From Hymenolepis diminuta (lineage: Eukaryota > Platyhelminthes > Cestoda > Cyclophyllidea > Hymenolepididae), in the NCBI GenBank assembly GCA_900708905.1, contig CAADRB010000086.1, positions 116,771-180,770 of the forward strand: 64,000 bases of DNA, written 5' to 3'. Position 1 is the stretch's first letter; each line of letters opens with the position of its first letter. Shown one piece after another: positions 24,301-32,800 of the stretch. The position numbers and the translations under genes are program-made. Under the pieces are notes generated by a model. The model had not been told where the DNA came from, made no database searches, and was given only the letters and a program-made list of their open reading frames with translations.

Positions 24301-26245
24301 ATTCTCAAAGTACCTGATTTGTTGTAGCATTGAAATAACAATTAAATTTTTAAAGTATCTACTGATATTCAGTAAAGTAAAGTTTGCTCTTGGCTAATTC
24401 AACTGACAATTTCTTTTGTTCTCTATTTATGTAATCTTCATTGAATAGGATCATGTTAAATGATCCCTTTTTCTTTGGTCGTGTTAAGATTGGCGTGAAT
24501 ACCTTCTGCGCTGTATAAGTGATCTGGATTCCAAGAATTTTAATATTGCATTGTGAATCCATCAGATACGGTTGCTTCTATAAATAGGACAGATTTTTGG
24601 TAACTATGTCAGTGATCAGTAAAATAAATAACCCCGATTCGTGGTACCACCAGCAGGTTTCCGTGTTTTATCCTACGTTGTTTTACCCAGGCATGCCCAT
24701 GTTATTGATGAAAGGGGTAGTGATCAGCAGATAACGTAGGAGCCTGCAATTTGTAGTAATTGGAGTCAAAAAGAGTACGTTGAAATATGACATCAAAGCT
24801 CTATTGGTTATAAGAGACGTTATAATTTTTAAGTATGAGTAGAATATTTTCCATAATTTATGAGAGGAATCAAACGCTTTATTGCAGATACTGTAGCTGA
24901 AATCACTTTTATACAATTTGCCATGATAAGTTATAATTCTCTATTCGTATATGTCCTTTTGAATGCTCAACCTCATGTTAAAAAGGAATATTCTATAAAT
25001 GTTCTCTATTCTGGTGATATGTAGAAAGTGAAAATTTGTTCATTTTAGCGCACTAATGGATGATTAATTTTTATGAATGTCAGCTATTCGTCAATATATT
25101 CATCGATCCGATTCACTAATTTTCAATATCTATTAATAGGAAGAGGAAAAACTCAAGTCGTTTTTCGGTCGTTTGAACTTTATACCTTCATCTCGAATTA
25201 ATGTGGTATCATTATTTTTATAACCCACAGCAATTTTTTTTCATTCACTGCGGGAAACCAACAAAAATCGATCAGCAATAAGTTCGATAAATGACCAGGG
25301 AAAGGGGATTGAAAAGACGTTAGGAGTAAAGTCAAGGTTTGGATGCTATATATTAACATTATCCGTACCCTGAATTAGGAGTTCACATTGAGTGACCACA
25401 GCTTACGGAGCTCTGCCGGCTTAAAGTTTGCACCTATCTCATCTCTGCTATGTTAAGATTTTAAAAAACGAAATATCATGTAAGATCATTTATCCTTCTC
25501 AACCATTGGAATAAAAAGAATGAACTGAAGTGGCAAGACTGACCCTTCTTGATTAGAAAATCTGGTTAATGAGCGCTGAACGTCGAAGACAAAAATTTTC
25601 TGCAATCCGGGAGGCGATTCATGAAACTTGAACCTTAGAAATAAAACTGCCTATTTAGTAAATAATGTACAACCTGAGTCGAATGAAGTAAGGCTCTATG
25701 AAAACTTGAATCTGCTCTCTGTATCTTTCTGATCCCTTCCTTTTCATCATTTGTTCGACTGTTACTCGATGTCAGTTGCTTACCACAATTAAAAATATCT
25801 AAATTTCCGTATTAATAATAGTGTTAATAGTTTCTTGCCTGATTTATTAGATAAATTTTTGTCCACGATACCCAATGCCTATTGACCGGCTGTTTAGTTA
25901 TGAAGGTTGGTCTTACAGCTCCAACTCATTTTTTCTTCCAAGGCGAGAATGCGGAATGAGCATACATGATATTTAGCAGTTCACGTGATTTTAACACCTC
26001 TAAGCTCATTATTATTTAATGTTTTGCTTCTTCTATTCCTAGGCTTTCATCTCCAATGGTTCTCAGAGGACGATGCCCTTCAACGTCGACTTGTTCGTGT
26101 TTTCGAGGTATTCCAACACGCAAAGTGGAACAAACAGTTGACATACGCTCTATTGGATCATATCCTCCTAGAACTCTTCCCCGACATTTTTGATGCCCAT
26201 TCTCTGCCCCTGACCGCCGCTACTGTGTCCAAGCGATCACCGTGA
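2861..26245 (+). CDS. SNX14: SNX14-like sorting nexin (TM-PXA-RGS-PX-Nexin_C), 25 exons
   Basis: Exons: 2861-3044, 3081-3200, 3234-3303, 3340-3383, 3459-3546, 3585-3666, 3748-3765, 3913-4258, 6762-6861, 7801-7845, 7938-8024, 9891-10005, 11227-11298, 13635-13989, 16008-16118, 16214-16272, 16602-17148, 18618-18765, 21291-21437, 22378-22596, 22673-22908, 23721-23992, 24063-24090, 24174-24238, 26043-26245 (TGA at 26243). All junctions are GT...AG and phases agree throughout, giving about 1252 residues. Domain order and local motifs (WKVSIPFY, AEFYVLE, LPDLRLGKFVKSVP, WNKQLTYALLDH, ELFP) match vertebrate SNX14 better than SNX13, SNX19 or SNX25. SNX14 proteins are ER-anchored and act at ER-lipid droplet contacts; the Drosophila homologue is snz. 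The protein is about 300 residues longer than human SNX14 because of internal inserts. The ATG is not identified. Exon 13 (11227-11298) is the least certain exon. No AATAAA signal is seen within about 500 bases of the stop. Confidence 0.9.
3340..8024 (+). CDS. SNX14: SNX14-like exons 4-11: PXA domain
   Basis: Exon 4 gives IFDLVIERFILRWF and exon 5 TNDEKFTSDIKAQL, corresponding to the start of human PXA (a VLELVLENF-type helix and TDDESF). Exon 6 gives VDIPNLIEQKLL. Exon 7 is an 18-base microexon (3748-3765) with phase 1 on both sides. Exon 8 (3913-4258) contains HLHPALQSRQAESLYLQEI and LLPCLLIPPS, then a Ser/Pro-rich stretch of about 65 residues, so PXA is split by an insert. Exon 9 (6762-6861) resumes with SFLTEILANHVLLPALDSIA. 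Exon 10 (45 bases) gives SLNSVFLYLLDP and exon 11 APMVPLLNSYIDDW. PXA folds are helical, associate with membranes, and in this family are linked to lipid binding and lipid droplet contact. The intron after exon 8 is 2503 bases; the intron between exons 10 and 11 is 92. Confidence 0.87.
4259..6761 (+). other. Intron 8 (2503 bases)
   Basis: This is a non-coding intron between the two halves of the PXA domain. It is AT-rich, with a short AAT microsatellite at 5914-5933. No mobile-element protein or second gene was recognised. The 71-codon frame on the - strand at 5635-5850 has no recognisable motif. Confidence 0.6.
5914..5933. repeat. (AAT)n microsatellite
   Basis: About 20 bases of uninterrupted AAT repeat lie within the AT-rich intron 8 of the SNX14-like gene. 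Confidence 0.9.
8025..9890 (+). other. Intron 11 (1866 bases)
   Basis: Non-coding intron between PXA and the RGS-like region. A GGTTTCAACCCC-like box at about 8659-8670 followed by a run of T near 8698-8709 looks like a remnant of a Pol III-type repeat, but no tRNA cloverleaf can be drawn. Nothing else is recognisable. Confidence 0.5.
9891..16272 (+). CDS. SNX14: SNX14-like exons 12-16: RGS-like region with insert
   Basis: Exon 12 (9891-10005) opens the RGS-like fold with QLGNFVQYMKSINCSSTMTI. Exon 13 (11227-11298, phase 1 to 1) is accepted because it joins both neighbours in frame, though its similarity is weak. Exon 14 (13635-13989) adds an insert with four cysteines (C-X5-C-X11-C-X2-C) preceded by His-His, then resumes the fold with LPPRLTTVIAEAVDD. 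Exon 15 (16008-16118) gives STMETLYLPAYMESPEYLGRL, matching the last RGS helices of SNX14. Exon 16 (16214-16272) is a short linker (FLPNDETFSFGVENML). Family knowledge: the SNX14 RGS-like domain is divergent and is not established as an active G-alpha GAP. Here the insert makes the region longer still. The intron after exon 14 holds a reverse-transcriptase relic. Confidence 0.75.
10006..13634 (+). other. Introns 12 and 13 (flanking exon 13)
   Basis: These introns (1221 and 2336 bases) surround the short exon 13. A perfect 9-base-pair hairpin with a 4-base loop lies at 12029-12050. A splice-flanked open segment at 12703-12808 looks exon-like but its phase fits neither neighbour. A 75-codon frame on the - strand at 10824-11051 was not recognised. 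Confidence 0.5.
14215..14640 (+). pseudogene. Non-LTR retrotransposon reverse-transcriptase relic
   Basis: Intron 14 holds a broken coding stretch that reads like the end of a LINE reverse transcriptase. About 14220-14310 gives a segment with FLAEYDMQMALDKTVWM, resembling the 'N-x-x-KT' strand after the catalytic centre. About 14330 gives NSFTYL, the usual start of the thumb. After a one-base shift the frame from 14351 to 14602 runs open with ISRIKQQIARLRFTF and VKARLIEILVEYF, typical thumb helices. A stop after the first segment and the shift show it is dead. The catalytic core and endonuclease are not visible, so this is a truncated 3' part. It is on the same strand as the host gene. The assignment rests on pattern recognition; the family cannot be named. 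Confidence 0.55.
14640..16007 (+). other. Rest of intron 14
   Basis: Two short open frames at 14669-14863 and 14844-15098 follow the reverse-transcriptase relic and may be the decayed tail of the same element, but no motif supports this. The remainder up to the exon 15 acceptor is AT-rich with nothing recognised. Confidence 0.4.
16602..18765 (+). CDS. SNX14: SNX14-like exons 17-18: Ser-rich linker and PX domain
   Basis: Exon 17 (16602-17148, the longest) starts with about 100 Ser/Arg/Lys-rich residues, including a basic patch (GRLRFKRR) and serine runs, likely disordered and a possible site of phosphorylation. PX begins at DFSKWKVSIPFY (about residue 728) and contains an added Gly/Ser/Ala loop of about 30 residues before the strand GYYTVIADREVNGKRV. 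Exon 18 (18618-18765) supplies RKYAEFYVLEQRLIEFHG, a PX proline-rich loop (RRLPARRYG) and the helix HQFLENMKSYFERYI. The usual phosphoinositide-contact motif R-R-[YF] reads R-K-Y, so the first Arg is kept and the second is Lys. Human SNX14 PX is reported to bind phosphoinositides weakly, and the same may hold here. The intron between the exons is 1469 bases. Confidence 0.88.
17149..18617 (+). other. Intron 17 (1469 bases, inside PX)
   Basis: AT-rich intron interrupting the PX coding sequence between GKRVTNKVT and KYAEFYVLE. No repeat or coding relic was recognised. Confidence 0.6.
18766..21290 (+). other. Intron 18 (2525 bases)
   Basis: This is the longest intron. A short AT hairpin (9-base-pair stem, 2-base loop) lies at 20755-20774. 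The region about 20040-20420 is less AT-rich than its surroundings but contains no recognisable coding or repeat structure. Confidence 0.5.
21291..26245 (+). CDS. SNX14: SNX14-like exons 19-25: post-PX helices and Nexin_C domain
   Basis: Exon 19 (21291-21437) continues the PX end (TFLTAPEVEF) into LPDLRLGKFVKSVPILLAKE, an almost diagnostic SNX14 segment. Exon 20 (22378-22596) starts KGQFTDEFLTSF and then diverges into a linker. Exon 21 (22673-22908) has MEGSYVTSFYDLFGYLVDNF and FLSWTQRIGTSCWDVIKIIW. Exon 22 (23721-23992) is helical. Exon 23 is a 28-base microexon (24063-24090) encoding SIFFPSPP with split flanking codons. Exon 24 (24174-24238) gives EKVYLGLVRLIN. Exon 25 (26043-26245) has RRLVRVFEVFQHAKWNKQL and ALLDHILLELFPDIF before the TGA. 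In this family the C-terminal nexin region packs against PXA and contributes to lipid droplet targeting. All phases agree, including those of the microexon. Confidence 0.9.
23205..23420 (+). repeat. tRNA-like SINE, family B, in intron 21
   Basis: This copy contains 'aatctggtcattaagag' (23335-23351), which recurs exactly at 49712-49728, plus 'ggtcagaaatcacaagatc', matching 'aatcagagaccacgagatc' at about 49648-49666. The tail 'ctacccaagtcaagtgttgtgagcacc' resembles the tail of the copy at 47 kb. Other copies have a GGTTTGATTCC or GGTTCAATTTCC box, a Pol III B-box form, hence the SINE call. Confidence 0.65.
23526..23548 (+). other. G-quadruplex motif in intron 21
   Basis: Five guanine runs (3, 3, 3, 5, 3) are separated by loops of 1, 1, 3 and 1 bases. 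This satisfies the usual G3+ N1-7 intramolecular quadruplex rule and stands out in AT-rich DNA. It lies on the sense strand, so it would also be present in the pre-mRNA, about 170 bases before exon 22. Confidence 0.8.
25381..25780 (-). repeat. SINE-like repeat, family A, in intron 24
   Basis: The reverse complement starts near 'aaggttcaagtttcatgaatcgcctcccgg' (25601-25630), runs through a 'gggtcagtcttgccacttcag' block and ends in 'agcagagatgagata' (25434-25448). These are the landmarks of the copies at 0.95, 36.9 and 55.9 kb. A further block at about 25715-25755 ('tctttctgatcccttcc' and 'catcatttgttcg') recurs at about 60545-60580 beside another family A copy. The element may therefore be about 400 bases long. 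Confidence 0.7.
25855..26010 (+). repeat. SINE-like repeat, family A, next to the last exon
   Basis: The segment 'gtccacgatacccaatgcctattgaccgg' (25861-25889) followed by a 'ccaactcattttttcttcc' block and 'catgatatttagcagttcac' matches the middle and end of family A. It is in the opposite orientation to the copy at 25381-25780, with about 75 bases between them, and ends about 30 bases before the acceptor of the final coding exon. Confidence 0.65.
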
Positions 26246-26950
26246 TTGATGCTCCCCTCATCTCACTTCACTCGTTGCTGTGCTGTCCCGTCTCGCTTGG
26301 TTTTCCTCCTCTTTTTTTACCAGATGATCATTTGTATTTCTTGTCCCTCTCCCTTCCGTCTGTCTTTGGTTTGTCTGCCTCACTCTCCTAGATTATTATT
26401 TGTGATTATTTGTCTTGTGATAATGATTTTTAAAAATGTGAAAGATGAAATACTACTTTTTACTGTATTTTAATTTTAGGTCCGCAAAGTCGGATTATAG
26501 GTAAAATTTCTTGATATTCATCTCATTACTGTTGTATTTGGTGTTGTTTTATATCTAATTGCATGAACGTGAATTCGTTTGCGCTAAACTTACTATCGTA
26601 AGTGTTGGTTAGTAGGATTAGGGTAGTTATATTCTGCAAGAACTGGAAAGTGGCCTTTATCTCTCCTATGGCTGCCTTAGTTCTAGCAACCCATAAATTC
26701 TCGAAGTTACGATATCGAAGACGAAATTGATAATTAACTTCTCAGGTCTTAAATCTTCAGATTCCAAAACGCTAGTCTTCCTGTTTGATTCTATATTTTG
26801 TTCTATACATTTTTCAGATGAATTCCTAAATTAGTGGTGATTATGACTATAACTGTAAAGCTTCTCTAAACTAATCCGACGATGATTTATTTTTTACATC
26901 AGAAGATTGCTTGCCAGATATTACTATAATTGATTATATGAAAAGACACT
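26246..26950 (+). other. 3' flank / presumed 3' UTR of the SNX14-like gene
   Basis: A pyrimidine-rich stretch follows the stop codon. No AATAAA or ATTAAA hexamer is seen in the first 500 bases, so the polyadenylation site is not assigned. No other feature was recognised. Confidence 0.4.
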
Positions 26951-26959
26951 GTAAGAGTG

Positions 26960-28040
26960 TCCATAAAAGCGAGGCGCAGGAATTTAGAAATTGCGGGATT
27001 TCTAAAAGTCATCACATATTTCCTTTTCAAAGTTAGAAAGGAACTGCCGAATAAAAACAAAGCAGATGAATTGGCCGCCACGAGGAAGAGAAAAGGGTAT
27101 TGCCAACACTGCTGACTCACTCACAACACCTGAGCTTGTAAGAAAAGTGCATGGCATGACCAACGAAAATCCTGGCAAGTCAATGCGCGACACCTTGCCA
27201 AGCATCTTCAAGTGTCTGAAGGAACAATAACGTATAGGGAATGTTGTTCATCAAGATCTAGGATACAAATCTCATATGTTCCTACGTGAGATCGTCAGAT
27301 AATGTCGATAAAAACAACTCAAGACAATCGTTTAATGCGTCCAAAACCACTTTTAAACTAATTTTAATAACAAGAGGAACAGGAGTGTCTGGCTTTTCTC
27401 CCACCAAAAAACGTTCACCAGGATGTAAAAGTCAGTGGAAGAAATGATAAGTGAACGGTTATGTGCGGGTGGGCGGATCCCACTGGAGTTCCAACTGTTA
27501 TGCATGCGCACAAAGTTTCCACCGGCAATCGTGGTTTTCGGTGTTGTGAAGGACAGTGAGGGAGGGCCACATCATGACTCCTCAGTTTTTTCCACAAGGC
27601 CTTAGAGTCAATGTAGGTGCAGATACCTATGTGGGGACTCTTCAAATTATTTTTTTAAATCACCGTGGAGAGTCATCGAAGCCAATGGAGGAAGATCCCT
27701 TCCCCCCTATCTTCCAACAAGATTCATCTCCACCCTGTAAAGATATCAAAATCTCGGATTCGATGGCTCAGAATTTTCATCATCGTGTCGCACTAAACTT
27801 CTTGTGACCTCCTCACTACTCACCGGACCTTAATACTTTGTATTATTAGATGCGGAACGAGGCGTGATTGAAAAAATGTTAATAAGCATCTCCATGACGC
27901 CAAATCTTCTTTCATGGAGGCAATAAGTCGAGCCATGGCGGGCATAAAGACCACCTCATCTGATCAATGCTTGCAGTCATCAGTTGCTTTCGGACTCTAA
28001 TTGAGCAGATGATAGAAGGCGAAAGAGGATATATAGAATA
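26960..28040 (+). pseudogene. Decayed mariner/Tc1-type transposase
   Basis: Reading through several frames recovers, in order, a TPELVRKVHGMTNENPGKS block (about 27127-27183), a VHQDLGYKS-like block near 27246-27275, SHQKTFTR near 27395-27415 where the first catalytic Asp is expected, GRNDK and DPTGVPTVMH (about 27430-27505), FFPQGLRVNVGADTYVGTL (about 27580-27640), FQQDSSPPCKD with the second catalytic Asp (about 27709-27741), YSPDLN with the third (about 27817-27834), and a GERGYIE-stop C-terminus ending at 28040. This order is that of a DD[D/E] transposase of the IS630-Tc1-mariner superfamily. Several stops and frameshifts break it, and the first Asp reads as His. Terminal inverted repeats were not identified by eye. 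It lies in the same orientation as the SNX14-like gene, about 0.7 kb beyond its stop, and plays no part in that gene. Confidence 0.85.
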
Positions 28041-28159
28041 AAATCTAGGTTAATATTATGTTTATCCATTTTATTATACGATTTTCATTTACAACAGAGG
28101 ATAAAGAGAAAAGAAAGCGTCAAAAGTTTTACATCTTTTAATCATCGACTTTAGCTTGT

Positions 28160-28380
28160 AGAACTGTTGAATAGTTCACTGCTTCACGTTCCAAAATTCT
28201 AATGTTATAATTTTTCTCCTAAATTACTGATCAAATTCTTATCCATAACCTTTTTATTGACTAGTTATTTAATTACTCTGGTCGGTCTTACCACTTCAAC
28301 CCATTTCTTCTTTAGGAGGTTGAAAGCAGCATAACCTTACATGATCTTAAGCAGCTGCATGATTCTAACATAGCAGAATC
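28160..28380 (+). repeat. SINE-like repeat, family A
   Basis: Shared blocks are 'ggtcggtcttaccacttcaacccatttcttc' (28281-28311), 'gcagcataaccttacatgatcttaagcag' and 'tctaacatagcagaa'. They match the family A copies at 25.9, 36.9 and 55.9 kb in order and spacing. Confidence 0.65.
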
Positions 28381-28582
28381 CACAGAGCTTAGTTCAATCA
28401 GGGTCAATTTTATTAATGATAACGCTAATGAATTAACGTTATTGAATAATATTAAGACACGACGATTAGTCACCGTGGGGACACATTCAATTGGATTGGT
28501 GACGGCAACCACATTCTTGAGCGCCATCTGAGCCTATCTTGCTCCTTCTCATCCAACTCCGATGAATCAACCGTATAATAGA

Positions 28583-29860
28583 ATAACTGCTGATATAACT
28601 TCGGCTAACAATTCCAAAATTTTCACAAAATAGCAGAAGAGTGGAGAAGAGAAGTCAAAGTTAATGATATTAGAGGTTTATTGAACGATATTCAGTTACC
28701 TCAGAAAACTGCTTGATGTGAAAGTTTACTCATTAATTCGGAAAAGCAATTCCTAATCAAAAATAAAAGGGAAGGAAAACATAAAACAAACATTAATATC
28801 GTTAATAATGTGATTTCTGCTAGGATAATCTCTACAACAGTGCCTTTCGTCGCCTAATTAGCACGGTGGTGTGAGGCTTCTATTTGAAATATTTTTCTGT
28901 CTGTTCTTTTTCCTTGCCTATCAATTCTTCTGACAAAACTATGCTCATCGGCGCTCTGCTGGATCATCGCTGTATCATCTAGGACGGTGTCCATTATTTA
29001 TCGCCTAAATCTCATAGGGTGATATCATTATTGTGTTCAATCATATTAAGAATTGTTACACGGGCATTCGCATAGGAGGAATACCGTAGGTCACAAAGGA
29101 ACAGAAGGCTCTTAAAGCAATTGAAAGAAATGAATTTGAAGTTCACTTGTTCATGCTTTTTATTTATTCGGGTGACATAATCCCATCCTCATTAGGTCCC
29201 TTTGTCAATGTTATAAATTTGAAGCACGTGCGAAATTTCGATAATTTTTTCGTCGAAGAGTTGGCAGAAAATGGATACTGTTTCCTGGAAATTAAGATCA
29301 TCTAGTTCCTTTTGACGAGTGTAGTTTTTTGACTTCTTGTCTCCTGCTGTCCCCATTAGCTAAAGAAGGACTGTTCAACAACGTCAGTCAGGTCATTTCA
29401 GAACATCCTTGTATGTATCAAACCAGTTATTAAAAGTTAGATCCGCTTCTGGATCGTGGTGAAATTCACTTATCTGTAAAATCAAATTATCAGGGCACAA
29501 TTTAAGGATAGAGTTTTCTCATTGTCCAAGATTCAGGTTCAATTGCTTCGTAAACTGTTCCATTAGTTCTAAAAACTGCTCTGTTGTTTTTCCAGCATAA
29601 TTTTTCTATGTTCCATTAGTTCCATGAAGTTTTCTTCCTGTCTTTCCACAATTTGTTCAAATGTACCTGTTTTCGAGAACATTTTCTGCATTAATTTTAA
29701 AAATAATCAGTTCTCTTTCAAAATCATGTCACCAAATAATGCTATTCCAGCTAACAATCCCAAAATATTTACAAAAATTCAAAGTCAAATTTAAAGATAT
29801 TAGAGATTTATTGAATGATATTCAATATAACCTGCATTCCACTATTTCCCGTTTGCTCTT
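28583..29860 (-). pseudogene. LTR retrotransposon relic with gag only
   Basis: On the - strand the reading starts near 29745 with a gag-like N-terminus (FEQIVERQEENFMELME at about 29610-29665) and continues through FHHDPEADLTFNNWFDTY (about 29413-29468), the signature of flatworm CsRn1/Gypsy-type gag. It then gives ELDDLNFQETVSIFCQLF (about 29255-29310) and, by 28960-29000, DTAMIQQSADEHS, the end of the gag core. Stops and shifts interrupt it. No zinc knuckle, protease, reverse transcriptase or integrase follows. Instead a segment at 28603-28700 recurs in direct orientation at 29751-29840 (shared 'gatattagag-tttattga-tgatattca'), so the gag piece sits between short direct repeats. It is an internally deleted, inactive element. 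The gag forms the particle of active relatives. Confidence 0.7.
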
Positions 29861-29869
29861 TCAATGAAA

Positions 29870-32800
29870 TATACTTAGGTGCATCATTGTCTTCAGGGAA
29901 TCCAAAAAAGAAATATTCCGAGAAAGTATTTATCTCGTGGTACTTGCCAAGTTCAAGAGTTCATTGACGGTTAAGTGCATACACTTATAGTAAAAAAGAA
30001 GTGATAATTTTTTAATGCTTTTCAATTTCCAAGAGGCGGATTTTTACTCTGTTCCGAAGGCAGTCAAGAGTTTGAAATGACTTAAATTACATATCATAAC
30101 TTAGTGAGTAAAGAAATAAGGATCTTTTTTCCATTTTATAGAAATCAGTAGCGATACCTTGATCGTACAACCTGCAATAGATTGTTTCCAGATGGGGATG
30201 ACGATTTCATGCACACCTTGCTAGAACATACTACTGAGGTTGATGTTCAATTTTCGCCTTAATTGGAAAGATGATTGCAGGTTAATAAATACTGAAAGCT
30301 CCTTATTCACCTTTGTATTCAGAATTAAGTCGGCAAGGCGACGACGCAACTCTTATATTGAAGTAAGGAGAAATAAAATAATAATTAAAGTCTTATTTTT
30401 TTGTAATCAGAAAAAGTAATTAGACAAATATTACTGTTCATTATCAATATTTTTTATCTACATTCAGTGAGCTTCTTACTGAGGAATTTATTTCCGCTAG
30501 CTTTGCGTTTCGAAGTTGAATGCACTGAATTTGCTCATAAGTTAATTTTCGGTATTATTCTTATAGAAATAAGTATTTGTATCAAGAGAAACTTAATTTC
30601 AATTTTTTAAAAATATATTAAAGCATTGTTGATATTTATTAAATCGCATTAAATTTTGATCAAGAAAATTCGAAATGCTACTCATTACATTCAACAGTTT
30701 ACATCTTACTGTATCTCTCTCGTCTGTATCACAGAAGTCTTTCTGACAATTTAATGATCAAAATCGCAACTTGTGGACACACCGCGAAGTTTGATAATCA
30801 ATTTCCTCAGTGTAAAGGATAGTTAAAAGAGTATATGCTCAAATCAAACCAAAAACCGTCAATAAGTATCATATTAAACTCAAGGCCGCAGAGTTCCAAG
30901 TTGTTTGGGAAATTACATAAAATGCTTCCATATAATTTTTAATAAAACTCCATATTATGCTTTAAGATCTCCTCAAATCCCCATTTAAATAATGATTAAT
31001 AGATAAATTATTTAATTTTACAAGTAGACGTTGCGCCATATTAAAACAAATTAAATAACGCCTTGAATTTTAAGAAATTAATTAAAATAACTACAATTGT
31101 AATCTTAGTTTAATTGATTATGTCGATTGAATTTATTTTAAATAGTATTTTATTTATTTTATATGAGACTAAATGGCGCCCACAGCTCTTGGAAACAACT
31201 AATGTAAAAATTACAGTGCTACTGAATTCAAATACCCTAATATTCGAATTTTTTTAACTGACTCCCAGATTCATGAATAAAATTATGTCCACGGTGCCGT
31301 TGACCGTTTGATTTGGTTCCTTGGGTCGATTTATGTATAACTCATTGCATTCAAGAGTTAAAAAATAAAACCAGAAATGATTTTAGTCTGGTTGTTATAA
31401 GGTTATTACATTTTCTCAGATCCTTCGGTGTAAATATCCTAACATCTCCTCTGTCTCCTTCTTATTTATTTACACCAACGCTCTCAAAACTGCGACGAGC
31501 GACAACACAGCCTGTTTTCTTTAATAGACTCACTTAAAATATTACAATCCTGAAATTGTTATATTCGGTTGCGATTTTCTTTCGATAATATAACCTTTGT
31601 TTCAATGGCAGTAGGTAATGACAACTTAGCGTCTCCCAAGATTGGTTAAAAGGAAGTACTCTAGAATGAGTTCCTATTCACATTCCGTGGTAAAATCTCC
31701 CTAAAATGATATCTGACTATTAAAGGCTTTGATAAAGTCGTTAAATAGGACTTTTATGATGAAAAGTGCAAATCTACTGCTAGAATGTCAACGAATACAG
31801 AAAGGATCTCATCCGTTATACTGAGACTGGTTTGTGTTATTCAAATAAAATGAATAGGCATTTAACCGGGTCTTTTGAATAATTTTTCATTGATACTTGC
31901 CAATTTAAAGGTTATTTAAATTAAATTAAAGAAATAATTAACCGTCTGTTTTTGTTGTTTGCCGATTTGAATTTCTTTGCATCAGATACCCTCAATTCTT
32001 AAATTATTGCAAACTACTGTAATTCTTAATTAATGCACTGCCATATTCCTTTATTTGAATGCTATGACCGTTCTGTAAACGTGCGAAATAGCAAAATAAA
32101 ACGAGAGTTGAAAAGACTCATAATGAGGTCAAATTTTGGAGGGTTTTACTTTATTTGAGCTCTGAAAGCGTTGAGATATTAAATTTTTCATAAAAGTCAT
32201 AGTGTACTTTGTAATATGCAAATGCTCTAAAGCTTACGTTTCATGAAGTTGACTCGGGTTTCGTAGCTACGGTATTTGGAACTGATTGATCAGTCGAGAT
32301 TGGTGAATAATTTAGCCCTAATTGTTACATATTTTTTGAAACAAGTTGATCTGCATAATAATCCTTCGTATTTGTTCTTTGAATTCTCTTTATTCGTAAA
32401 ATGGTCGTTACATAATTGACGTGATTTACTTCCAAAAATGGCGAGAGAGACATATTGAAAAATGCACTTTTTCATATCCATCAGATTCTATTTATAAGAA
32501 AGACTGGCTTTAGCTTTTTAGAACCGCTTGGAATGAATTTTAGCAATGTCCAAAACCTTTCAGGCTCGATAAAGTTGACCGCATTACCATAATCAAAAAG
32601 GCAGTCCTACTCTTTTCCCATCGTTATTAAGTTATAATTGGACAGCATATGTCCGACTCTGTTTCATATTTTAGTGATACCGTTTGCCCCCTTTTAGTGT
32701 TATTTTATTACCACTAACAGTAGTATCACTTGCCAGTAAGCAGTGAAATCCTTTTTTCCTCATTATCACTACCCAAATCCGTACATCCACACAAAATTCT

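Noticed and set aside
27415..27645. 76-codon frame on the - strand
   Set aside because: It is the antisense shadow of the transposase relic, whose sense strand shows the catalytic motifs.
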